Assembly (NCBI GenBank): GCA_016199685.1
Contig: JACQGD010000016.1
Span: forward strand, 1 to 14,642
Length of the DNA stretch: 14,642 bases
Direction: 5' to 3'
Source of the DNA: Candidatus Saccharimonadota bacterium
GTDB taxonomy: Bacteria; Patescibacteriota; Saccharimonadia; Saccharimonadales; Saccharimonadaceae
Numbering within the stretch: the first letter of the stretch is position 1; every line of letters begins with the position of its first letter. The translations under genes were made by a program, and so were the position numbers. Positions 5,348-12,451 of the stretch are shown here, piece by piece. A model generated the notes under the pieces. The model ran no database searches. It worked only from the letters and a program-made list of their open reading frames with translations, and was not told the DNA's origin.

Positions 5348-7972
5348 CTACTTGCGATTTTTCTTACGGTTTTGACGCTCATTTTTCTTTTTCTTGCGAG
5401 CATCATTTTTCACACGACTCACTTCAGCCGGCTTAGCTTCTTTTTTCGCTTTTGAGAAATCACTGTCACGATTTTCTTCGCCACTTGTAATTTCATTAAC
5501 GCCTTTAGTTGTTGCATCTTGAGCTAACTGCGTCAACTGCGTCTCGTAGTCATCACTTAACTCAACAGTGACGTCGCTCGGACGAACATGCATTACTTCA
5601 CGGAGCACTTCATCACGTAGGGTCGCTTGCAAACTCTCAAATAGTTTTTGAGATTCGGAGCGGTATTCAACAAGTGGATCACGCTGCCCAACACTTCGCC
5701 AGTGAATTCCCTCACGCAGGTGCTGCATGTTCTCAAGGTGTTGCATCCAAAGTGTATCAAGAACTGTTAGGTAAACCTGGCGTTCTACTTGACGAGTCAC
5801 CTCAGTTGTAAGTTCCTCTTCTTTTGCATCGTAGAGTTTTTCGACTGCCGCAACAGCTTTATCGAAACGAAGCTTATCTTTTTTCTCAAGACCAATTTCG
5901 AGTACTTGCTTGTCATCGAGCGGGAACACCGCAGTAAATTGTTCTGCAAAGTTTTTGTTGTTCTTTGCCGGTACGACAGTTAATTCGCGGACTTTTTCTA
6001 TGAGCAAGCGTCGTACTTCAGGTTTGATGTCATCTCCCTCAAGAATCTTACGACGAATCACATAGACTACTCGACGGTGGCGATTAATGACGTTGTCATA
6101 CTGCACAACATTTTTACGAGTATCGTAGTTGTATCCTTCGACACGCTTTTGCGCCGATTCAAGTGTCTTCGAGACAGCCTTATTTTGAATTGGCGTATCT
6201 TCGTCTACACCGAGACGATCCATCAAGCTTGCAATTCGCTCACCTTGGAAAATACGCATAAGATCATCTTCGGTAGATACGTAAAATTGCGTCTCGCCTG
6301 GATCACCCTGGCGACCGCCACGTCCACGCAGCTGATTATCAATACGACGAGATTCATGTCGTTCGCTACCGATGACAACGAGTCCACCAAGTTCAACGAC
6401 TCCTTCACCGAGCTTGATATCGGTACCGCGTCCTGCAATGTTTGTCGCAAGCGTAATCGCACCTTTTTGGCCGGCTTTCTCAACGATTGCCGCTTCACGT
6501 TCATTGTTCTTTGCATTCAATATTTCGTAAGGAACACCTTCTTTATCGAGGTATTTTGCAATCATCTCATTTTTTGAAATTGAAGCGCTACCAACAAGTA
6601 CAGGTCGGCCTGCTTTGTTATGCTCTTTAAGCGCTTGAGCAACAGCTTTTAACTTGCCTTTTTCAGTCTTGAAGATAAGATCTTCTTTGTCGATACGTGT
6701 AATCGGCCGGTTCGGTGGAACTTGGACGACGTCGAGACTATAAATCTGCTGGAACTCTTCAGCTTCAGTAAATGCTGTACCTGTCATTCCACTAAGCTTG
6801 TTGTAGAGGCGGAAATAATTCTGGAAAGAGATCGTTGCAAGTGTCATACTTTCTTGAAGTACTGGAACCTTCTCTTTTGCTTCAATTGCTTGGTGAAGGC
6901 CTTCATTATAACGGCGACCTTGCATAAGGCGACCCGTATGCTCATCAACAATCACAACTTCACCATCATTCGTTACAACATAATCTTTGTCACGTTTGAA
7001 AAGCATTTGTGCCTTCAAAGCTTGATCAACGTGATAGACACTTCGCACATAGTCAGGCGTGTATAAGTTTTTTATACCAAGCATTTTTTGCACTTTTTCA
7101 ACACCGGTATCGCTTAGTGCAACACTTCGGCGTTTTTCATCGAGGATGTAGTCTTCGGCTACAAGCTTTGCAGCAACTTTCGCAAACTGATAGTAGCTAT
7201 CAGGGTTTTCAGCAGCAGGCGCGCTGATAATAAGTGGTGTACGAGCCTCATCAATAAGAATTGAGTCAACTTCGTCGACAATCGCAAAGTTCAGTTCACG
7301 TTGGCGAAGATCTTTGACGTCATTGACCATGTTATCGCGAAGATAATCGAATCCGAACTCATTATTTGTTCCGTAGGTAATGTCTGCGTCATATGCTTCC
7401 TTGCGAGTTGCAGGACGAAGCTTACGCATTCGAGCATCTTCGTGTGCCGTATTGTCATACTCTTTATCATAGACAAACGAGGCATCGTTAATAATCACGC
7501 CAGTACTGAGACCGAGGAAATCAAATAATTCACCGTTCCAACTCGCGTCACGCTGTGCAAGGTAATCGTTTACTGTTACAACGTGGACACCCTTCGCTTC
7601 GAGCGCGTTGAGGTAGCTTGGAAGTGTCGCCATAAGCGTCTTACCTTCACCAGTCTTCAGTTCACCGACGTTTCCGTCATGGAGTACCATACCGCCCATC
7701 AGCTGCACATCAAAATGACGCATGCCGAGAATCCGATCACTTGCCTCTCGGACAAGCGCAAACGCATCTGGCAAAATAGTATCGAGTGTGACACCTTTTT
7801 TAGCAAGCTGCTTTTTAAGCACATCCGTTTGCTTACGAAGCTCCGGCTTACTCATCTTCTTATACTTCTCATCAAGCGCGTTGACAGCTTCAACACGCTT
7901 TGAGAGACCCTTCAAAAGACGCTTTTGAGGGTCTCCAAATACTTTCGTTAATACTTTTTGTCGACTGACCAT
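5348..7972 (-). CDS. secA: Preprotein translocase ATPase SecA
   Basis: Motor that drives unfolded preproteins through SecYEG. With the ATG at 7972 it has 874 residues. Landmarks: IGGMVLHEG-like Q-motif LMGGMVLHDGNVGELKTGEGKT with Walker A at about 105-112, VVTVNDYLAQRDA (131-143), TYGTNNEFGFDYLRDNM (199-215), DEVDSILIDEARTPLIIS (233-250), TGTAFTEAEEF, ATNIAGRGTDIKL and the GGRQGDPGETQFYVS motif, followed by the helical scaffold/wing region. The C-terminus has no CxCx8CH zinc finger and instead ends in a strongly basic tail (KKKKNERQNRKKNRK). The frame also offers a GTG 9 nt further upstream (7981). The ATG is preferred because AAAGGTG lies 6 nt before it. The 18-nt gap to the M16 gene indicates an operon. 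Confidence 0.97.
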   Translation of the reverse strand: MVSRQKVLTKVFGDPQKRLLKGLSKRVEAVNALDEKYKKMSKPELRKQTDVLKKQLAKKGVTLDTILPDAFALVREASDRILGMRHFDVQLMGGMVLHDGNVGELKTGEGKTLMATLPSYLNALEAKGVHVVTVNDYLAQRDASWNGELFDFLGLSTGVIINDASFVYDKEYDNTAHEDARMRKLRPATRKEAYDADITYGTNNEFGFDYLRDNMVNDVKDLRQRELNFAIVDEVDSILIDEARTPLIISAPAAENPDSYYQFAKVAAKLVAEDYILDEKRRSVALSDTGVEKVQKMLGIKNLYTPDYVRSVYHVDQALKAQMLFKRDKDYVVTNDGEVVIVDEHTGRLMQGRRYNEGLHQAIEAKEKVPVLQESMTLATISFQNYFRLYNKLSGMTGTAFTEAEEFQQIYSLDVVQVPPNRPITRIDKEDLIFKTEKGKLKAVAQALKEHNKAGRPVLVGSASISKNEMIAKYLDKEGVPYEILNAKNNEREAAIVEKAGQKGAITLATNIAGRGTDIKLGEGVVELGGLVVIGSERHESRRIDNQLRGRGGRQGDPGETQFYVSTEDDLMRIFQGERIASLMDRLGVDEDTPIQNKAVSKTLESAQKRVEGYNYDTRKNVVQYDNVINRHRRVVYVIRRKILEGDDIKPEVRRLLIEKVRELTVVPAKNNKNFAEQFTAVFPLDDKQVLEIGLEKKDKLRFDKAVAAVEKLYDAKEEELTTEVTRQVERQVYLTVLDTLWMQHLENMQHLREGIHWRSVGQRDPLVEYRSESQKLFESLQATLRDEVLREVMHVRPSDVTVELSDDYETQLTQLAQDATTKGVNEITSGEENRDSDFSKAKKEAKPAEVSRVKNDARKKKKNERQNRKKNRK

Positions 7973-8030
7973 AGAAAACACCTTTACCCTTGAGAATTAC
8001 TCCTGAAATAGTCTGAAATTACTGTCACTT

Positions 8031-8036
8031 ATTATA
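8031..8036 (-). promoter_or_regulatory. secA -10 box
   Basis: A perfect TATAAT lies at 8036-8031 on the minus strand, about 60 nt before the secA ATG. No TGn extension is present and the -35 region (CTGTTA at 17 nt) is poor. The predicted start near 8024 gives a leader of about 50 nt containing a 7-bp direct repeat (8003-8009 and 8013-8019). Confidence 0.55.
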
Positions 8037-8089
8037 CTCTATTTCAAAGAAAATAACAGTATCATGAGCTAAAAAGGCAAAAAAGCTAC

Positions 8090-8464
8090 TTACGAGGCTT
8101 CGCGGGCGTAGCTTCGCTTGAATCGACTCAGTACACCTCTGTTTCCAACATGAGGTATATGCTCTTCTTTGTATTTATGAAGCTGCGTTGCTAGTTTTGA
8201 CTCAACGATATCGAGCGCCGCAAGAACATTGACTGTCGTATCTTTTGCCGTCAGTGTTTTCTCTGGCACATGAATGATAACCTCGGCTTCATATTTATTG
8301 CCGTGATCACGATTTACTTGCTTGAGTTTTACATCGGCGTAGGCGCTTTTGCGTGCGTGGCGCGGGAGATAACGGTCGAGCCTTCCAATCTTTTTTATCA
8401 CATACCGTTTGGTTGCTTCGTCCAAGTCATATTTGACTCCGGTAATGTTGATTGCATTGATCAT
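8090..8464 (-). CDS. hpf: Ribosome hibernation promoting factor (short HPF/YfiA type)
   Basis: A 124-residue S30AE-domain protein of the type that binds the decoding region of the 30S subunit and stores inactive ribosomes in stationary phase. It begins MINAINITGVKYDLDEATKRYVIKKIGRLDRYL, the family's beta-alpha start. Alternating strands follow (ADVKLKQV, YEAEVIIHVPEKTLTAKDT), then the long final helix (VNVLAALDIVESKLATQLHKYKEE). There is no C-terminal dimerisation domain, so this is the short form, which in other bacteria cannot dimerise ribosomes alone. It is preceded by a near-perfect ribosome site, AAGGAGGT, 5 nt before the ATG, and an extended -10 promoter. The family is clear; hpf versus raiA naming cannot be settled from sequence. 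Confidence 0.92.
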   Translation of the reverse strand: MINAINITGVKYDLDEATKRYVIKKIGRLDRYLPRHARKSAYADVKLKQVNRDHGNKYEAEVIIHVPEKTLTAKDTTVNVLAALDIVESKLATQLHKYKEEHIPHVGNRGVLSRFKRSYAREAS

Positions 8465-8507
8465 TTGCTACCTCCTTGGATTAAATATCCTATGTGGTTG
8501 TACTCCT

Positions 8508-8516
8508 AGTATAGCA
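8508..8516 (-). promoter_or_regulatory. hpf promoter, extended -10
   Basis: TGCTATACT (8516-8508, minus strand) is an extended -10 with one mismatch to TATAAT. The predicted start near 8501 gives a leader of about 37 nt that includes the strong AAGGAGGT ribosome site. Confidence 0.6.
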
Positions 8517-8622
8517 CCGAACAGCATTCGAGGTATACTTCTTATGTTTTCGCCATAATTGACATTTTTATTTAAATTTGTTCGATATCTGCTTCAACTG
8601 GCAGCAGTCACAGGCGTACACG

Positions 8623-8946
8623 ATGAGAGGGGTCTGGAGCGATAGCTTCATCCAGTGGGCAGAGGAACAGGACGAAGAAGCTTCATCATACTGCGAAGGA
8701 CATGAACATGTCATCTCTGAGCATGACGGAGACCTTCAATCGTTCGATGAGCGTACGCACAGCAGTGATCCTATTGCGCTGACCATCGGAACCGGTGGAT
8801 GGCGCTCTGGAACACATGAGTTCTTTCGCTACGTTCGATATTCCGTCAGCTCGTCTGACAGCATTACAGCGTGGGACAAGAAGGGCGACAGAACTTACAT
8901 TCTGTTCCACGGTTCCATGTTCTTCGGTACTCTGAGCACTCGGTGA
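8623..8946 (+). CDS. Hypothetical protein of unknown function on the opposite strand
   Basis: I do not recognise this ORF. From the ATG at 8623 it encodes 107 residues. A TTG start at 8578 would add 15 (FDICFNWQQSQ...). Neither start has a clear ribosome site. The protein is acidic near the N-terminus (WAEEQDEEASSYCEGHEH), rich in aromatics and Ser, and ends with strand-like segments (TAWDKKGDRTYILFHGS, MFFGTLSTR). No signal peptide, membrane helix or known motif is visible. It is the only plausible plus-strand gene here: divergent from hpf, convergent with serS and followed at once by a large hairpin. Three of its four leucines use CTG, against two of ten in hpf, a weak hint of foreign origin. 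A TTGACA lies at 8559-8564 but no good -10 follows. A minus-strand ORF covers part of the same DNA and looks less protein-like. Confidence 0.45.
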   Translation: MRGVWSDSFIQWAEEQDEEASSYCEGHEHVISEHDGDLQSFDERTHSSDPIALTIGTGGWRSGTHEFFRYVRYSVSSSDSITAWDKKGDRTYILFHGSMFFGTLSTR

Positions 8947-8947
8947 A

Positions 8948-8995
8948 GTGCACCCTGACCACCACCAGATTCACTTCTGGTGGTGGTCAGGGCAC
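8948..8995. terminator. Large hairpin after the plus-strand ORF, possible terminator
   Basis: A perfect 17-bp inverted repeat has arms 8953-8969 and 8976-8992 (right arm TCTGGTGGTGGTCAGGG) and a 6-nt loop. It is extended by GTG/CAC past a 2-nt bulge and begins 2 nt after the ORF stop. A run of five T occurs 11 nt downstream (9004-9008), so it is not a textbook rho-independent terminator. On the minus strand no T-run follows. It may act for both convergent transcripts. Confidence 0.55.
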
Positions 8996-9007
8996 TACCC
9001 AAGTTTT

Positions 9008-9035
9008 TAGCACGCTAAAGATTTAGGTAGTGCTA
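9008..9035. repeat. Second hairpin between the convergent genes
   Basis: TAGCAC (9008-9013) pairs with GTGCTA (9030-9035), enclosing an inner CTAAA/TTTAG stem (9015-9019 and 9022-9026). An alternative pairing exists, CACTACC (8993-8999) with GGTAGTG (9026-9032), which would compete with it. It abuts the serS stop, which is itself a tandem TAG TAG. Confidence 0.45.
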
Positions 9036-10283
9036 CTAAAGTGTCTCACGACCACTAAGATATGGACGAAGGACCTCTGGAACAGCCAGTGAGCCGTCTT
9101 CGTTTTGATTATGCTCAATCACTGCGACAAGTGAGCGCGCGAGCGACACCGCAGTACCATTGAGCGTATGAAGCATCTCTACAGTGCCGTCTTTGCGGCG
9201 GACACGAATATTCAGGTTACGCGCCTGGAAATCAGTACAATTCGAGCAACTCGTAAGTTCACGGTACATCTCGTCAACAGGAGACCAATATTCGATATCG
9301 TATTTCTTAGCTGCCGGAGCACCCAAGTCGCCACTTGCGATGTTAATCACATGGTACGGCACACCGATTGACTGCCAGATCTCCTCTTCGATTGCGAGAA
9401 TTTTTTCATGCACTTCTTTACTTTGCCCTGGTGTCGTAAACGCATACATCTCAAGTTTATTAAACTGGTGGACACGGAAGAGGCCACGTGTATGTTTACC
9501 ATACGTGCCGGCTTCTTTTCGATAGCTAGGACTTAACCCTACATAGAATAAAGGAAGTTTTTCCTCATCAATAATTTCATCAGCATGATAGCCCGTTAGT
9601 GGCATCTCGGCCGTTGCGATAAGGGAGAGGTCTTCGCCCTCAATAAAGTATTCATCACTTTGACTGTCGCTACGCGGCGCAAAGCCAGTTCCCGTTGCTA
9701 CTCGGCTATTTACCATGTTTGGTACGGTCATAAATGTAAAGCCTTTTTTGACAACAAGGTCGAGCGCGTACTGCGTAATAGCGTTTTCGAGAAGCGCTAA
9801 ATCACCCTTTAAGTAATAAAACTTCGCACCGGCTACCTTTGCACCACGTTCAAAATCAAGCCAGTCGCGTTTTGTTGCATAATCCAAATGATCAACAGCC
9901 CCCGTCGGCTGGTCGCCCCACTTCTTTATTTCAACACTATCCTCTTCTCCGCCAACCGGCACATCTTCTCCAAGCGTATTTGGAATTCCCCACATCGCTT
10001 TTGTAAATTCAGCATCCGCCGTTGCCATATATGTCTCGCGCTCAGCAAGTTCAATCTTTATCTGCTTTCCCTCATCGATAAGTGACTGCTCTGGCCTTCC
10101 ACCCTTCATCTTCGCAGCGTTTTCATTGCGCTTTTGGCGCAGCTCATCAACTTGCTGCTGCAACGTACGACGTTCGTCGTCAAGTTTCAAAACATCCGAC
10201 ACCGAAACATTCTTATAGCCTTTTTTAATGGCATCTTGTTGAACTTTCTCGGCGTTGTCTCTCATATATCGGATATCTAACAT
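9036..10283 (-). CDS. serS: Seryl-tRNA synthetase
   Basis: Class II synthetase that charges tRNA-Ser (and tRNA-Sec where present). It has 415 residues, a normal length. An N-terminal coiled-coil arm that reaches the tRNA long variable arm spans about residues 30-95 and is rich in Lys, Glu and Gln. The catalytic domain follows with TAEMPLTGYH (224-233), motif 2 YRKEAGTYGKHTRGLFRVHQ (254-273), ELTSCSNCTDFQARN (342-356) and motif 3 NGTAVSLARSLVAVIE (375-390), then the closing sequence VPEVLRPYL. The ATG at 10283 has no ribosome site; TGATACAAT ends 8 nt before it, so the message is probably leaderless. It ends in two consecutive TAG codons. The gene seems to form its own transcription unit. Confidence 0.97.
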   Translation of the reverse strand: MLDIRYMRDNAEKVQQDAIKKGYKNVSVSDVLKLDDERRTLQQQVDELRQKRNENAAKMKGGRPEQSLIDEGKQIKIELAERETYMATADAEFTKAMWGIPNTLGEDVPVGGEEDSVEIKKWGDQPTGAVDHLDYATKRDWLDFERGAKVAGAKFYYLKGDLALLENAITQYALDLVVKKGFTFMTVPNMVNSRVATGTGFAPRSDSQSDEYFIEGEDLSLIATAEMPLTGYHADEIIDEEKLPLFYVGLSPSYRKEAGTYGKHTRGLFRVHQFNKLEMYAFTTPGQSKEVHEKILAIEEEIWQSIGVPYHVINIASGDLGAPAAKKYDIEYWSPVDEMYRELTSCSNCTDFQARNLNIRVRRKDGTVEMLHTLNGTAVSLARSLVAVIEHNQNEDGSLAVPEVLRPYLSGRETL

Positions 10284-10290
10284 ACTATGT

Positions 10291-10299
10291 ATTGTATCA
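10291..10299 (-). promoter_or_regulatory. serS promoter, extended -10, leaderless start
   Basis: TGATACAAT (10299-10291, minus strand) lies 7 nt before the serS ATG, so transcription should begin at or next to the A of the start codon. It directly adjoins the T-run of the upstream terminator. Its 10-nt form TGATACAATA is identical to the promoter of the ABC ATPase gene at 12450-12441. Confidence 0.65.
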
Positions 10300-10332
10300 A
10301 AAAAACCGCCTCTTTGCAGGGGCGGTTTTTTT
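10299..10332 (-). terminator. Rho-independent terminator of the ABC transporter operon
   Basis: AAAAAAACCGCC (10299-10310) and GGCGGTTTTTTT (10321-10332) form a 12-bp stem with a 10-nt loop. On the minus strand a GC core is followed by seven T. It begins 10 nt after the permease stop. The symmetric A and T runs would let it work in either direction. Confidence 0.88.
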
Positions 10333-10342
10333 GAATGAATCC

Positions 10343-11701
10343 CTACTCGGTCCTCAATGCCTCAATTGGATCGAGCTTCGCCGCTTTTCGCGCTGGCAAA
10401 TAGCCCGCGATGACCGCGATGATCATAAGACTAATGATCAACGCAACAATCGGCAATGGCTCGAAGATGAGAATTGTATTTCCATCACCAAGGCTAAATG
10501 TTTTCGTAATCCATGGGTTTAATGACGTTCCGAGAATTGTCGCCCCACCGGCACCGATAATACCACCTAGGAATCCGATCCACGCAGCCTCGTATCTAAA
10601 CAATCGAGCAACATCACGTCCACGCATGCCAAGCGCTTTCATAAGCCCGATTTGCTGCGTTCGCTCAAGCACACTTATATACTGTGTGTTGATAATACCG
10701 AACACACTCGCAATCAGCGCAACAATCGCGAAGCCGACAACAATACCCTGTATGGTATTCACCACTGCAAAGATCACTCCCTGGAGGTCTTTTGCTGTTT
10801 GCGCCGTGTAGCCATCATTTTTAAGTGCAGCTTTGACATCATCTGGCTTACTGTCTTTTGCCAGTGCCGAAACCGCAAAGTACTTTTGATACTCATTTGT
10901 ACCCTGAGTAGTATACTCTGCAATCTGTCGAGCTTGATTATTTGAAACCTCAAGAGATGTACTCGCCGTCAAAGCGGTTGCTGATTTTTTCTTGATCGCT
11001 TTAATTGTTAGAACAACCTCTTTCGTCTCACCCTTTGCAAGCTTCGCAAGCCCAGCCGTACCTTCCGTCGCCACAATTTGCGCAATCTCATCTTCTGTTG
11101 GTGGCGCTGCAGCTTTTGCGACAGTCAGTGTTAACTTTTTACCGATTAACTCTGAAGGCTTCTTGCCGAGTGTCGATGCAAAATCTTCTGGCATCACTAC
11201 TTCATCATCCTTAATCTGCGTTCCGAGAGCCGGAAGCGTACCAGCTGCAGTATCAGACAAAATCGTAGCACCATAGGCACCGAGCGACGATGTATACTTC
11301 TTATCGCTTCCCTCGACAGTCAAGTAGTTCATCGTCAAATTATACGCAGGCTCTATATTCTCGAGATCCTTACGCTTTGACAACGCGTCGATATCTTTTT
11401 GCGTCAACTGCTTTATTGCACTCCCATCGCTCAGAACTGTGTCGTCCGCGTTATATTCCCGTAATCCAGCATTCGTTGCTGTTGGGCTAAAGATTGTTTC
11501 ATCTTTTACGATAAATAACGCTTGTGGATTAACATTTGACCCAATGAGTTTGTCGGCGTACTGACGAGCACCCTGCCCGGCTGCGATCGTCAGTGTCAGT
11601 GCAAATGCACCAACCGCGATCGCAAGACTGGTGAGCAATGTTCGTGCCTTGGCCTGCTTCAGACTTCGACCAGCTCGTCGAACGATATCTCGCATTTTCA
11701 T
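10343..11701 (-). CDS. ABC transporter permease, MacB/FtsX-like
   Basis: Membrane subunit of a MacB-type ABC system, 452 residues. One N-terminal transmembrane helix (about 22-42, LLTSLAIAVGAFALTLTIAA) is followed by a large extracytoplasmic domain (about 43-308). Three further helices follow at about 315-338, 374-392 and 414-435. The cytoplasmic segment after helix 2 (ERTQQIGLMKALGMRGRDVARLF) and the ending PARKAAKLDPIEALRTE are hallmarks of the FtsX/MacB family. Such systems move or sense lipoproteins, peptides or antibiotics rather than small nutrients; the substrate here cannot be told. The ATG shares one base with the stop of the ATPase gene (TAATG) and has a GGAGG ribosome site 8 nt upstream, so the two are co-translated. 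A second ATG two codons later is possible. Confidence 0.92.
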   Translation of the reverse strand: MKMRDIVRRAGRSLKQAKARTLLTSLAIAVGAFALTLTIAAGQGARQYADKLIGSNVNPQALFIVKDETIFSPTATNAGLREYNADDTVLSDGSAIKQLTQKDIDALSKRKDLENIEPAYNLTMNYLTVEGSDKKYTSSLGAYGATILSDTAAGTLPALGTQIKDDEVVMPEDFASTLGKKPSELIGKKLTLTVAKAAAPPTEDEIAQIVATEGTAGLAKLAKGETKEVVLTIKAIKKKSATALTASTSLEVSNNQARQIAEYTTQGTNEYQKYFAVSALAKDSKPDDVKAALKNDGYTAQTAKDLQGVIFAVVNTIQGIVVGFAIVALIASVFGIINTQYISVLERTQQIGLMKALGMRGRDVARLFRYEAAWIGFLGGIIGAGGATILGTSLNPWITKTFSLGDGNTILIFEPLPIVALIISLMIIAVIAGYLPARKAAKLDPIEALRTE

Positions 11702-12420
11702 TATTGAATCCTCCCTAGTGTCGCGTGCTTTGTCGGCGCTTTTTTGTGCTCATTAATTGCTTCAATCTTACCATCCTTGATACGAATCTCTATGTCACAT
11801 TTTGACGCGAGATCGGGATCATGAGTCACGATGATGAGCGTCGTTTTGTTCTTTTTCGTGTAGCTAAAGAGGAGATCTTCGATAGTGTCACCTGTCGTAC
11901 TGTCGAGATTACCAGTTGGTTCATCAGCAAAAAGAATTTTCGGCTTATTGACGATTGCGCGCGCAATTGCAAGGCGCTGTTTTTGTCCACCCGAGAGGTT
12001 CTTCGCTTTTGACTTTATCTTGTCACCAAGTTCTACAGCTTCAAGCGCTTCAATGATTCGCTGACGTCGTTCTTTCGAAGCAACACTTGCTATCTCGAGC
12101 GGAAGTCCAACATTATCGAAGCAACTTTCATTTGCCTGTACAAAGAATGACTGAAAAATAAAGCTCATCTGCGTTGCGCGGAAGTGGTCAACTGCCTTTT
12201 TCTTGAGTTTCAAAATATCCTCACCGTCGACAATCACCTCGCCTTGCTGTGGGCGGTCCAGTCCACTCATCGCATGCATTAGTGTTGATTTCCCACTCCC
12301 CGACTTCCCGATGATCGCAACACTTGCGCCATCGGGAATCGTAAATGTAACATCGTCAAGTGCAGTAAATATATTATTCTTCTTGCCGTACGTCTTTGTC
12401 AGATGCTTAACTTCGATCAT
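11701..12420 (-). CDS. ABC transporter ATP-binding protein (MacB/LolD-like)
   Basis: ATPase partner of the permease, 239 residues. It shows Walker A GKSGSGKST (38-46), Q-loop Gln90 (FIFQSFF), signature LSGGQKQR (142-149), Walker B ILFADEPTGNLD (162-173) and switch His200. The sequence GLDRPQQGEVIVDG and the ADEPTGNLD form are typical of the LolD/MacB/FtsE group. The C-terminus carries a short basic extension (NEHKKAPTKHATLGRIQ). A short leader of about 14 nt with a GGGGGAG purine run precedes the ATG, and its own extended -10 promoter lies in the gap after the PspC-domain gene. It can therefore be expressed alone or by read-through from padR-pspC. Confidence 0.94.
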   Translation of the reverse strand: MIEVKHLTKTYGKKNNIFTALDDVTFTIPDGASVAIIGKSGSGKSTLMHAMSGLDRPQQGEVIVDGEDILKLKKKAVDHFRATQMSFIFQSFFVQANESCFDNVGLPLEIASVASKERRQRIIEALEAVELGDKIKSKAKNLSGGQKQRLAIARAIVNKPKILFADEPTGNLDSTTGDTIEDLLFSYTKKNKTTLIIVTHDPDLASKCDIEIRIKDGKIEAINEHKKAPTKHATLGRIQ

Positions 12421-12441
12421 GCTCCCCCTTGTCTTTATCTT

Positions 12442-12450
12442 ATTGTATCA
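12442..12450 (-). promoter_or_regulatory. Promoter of the ABC ATPase-permease pair
   Basis: TGATACAAT (12450-12442, minus strand) is an extended -10 located 1 nt past the TAA of the PspC-domain gene. The predicted start near 12435 leaves a leader of about 14 nt holding the AAGGGGGAG ribosome site. Confidence 0.6.
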
Positions 12451-12451
12451 T

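Noticed and set aside
8063..8090. AGCT...AGCT inverted repeat with T-runs after hpf as a terminator
   Set aside because: The stem is only 4 bp and the T-runs lie inside the loop, so termination before secA is not supported.
8686..8910. Minus-strand ORF of 74 codons inside the hpf-serS island
   Set aside because: It lies opposite the longer plus-strand ORF, has no ribosome site and its translation shows no family-like pattern.
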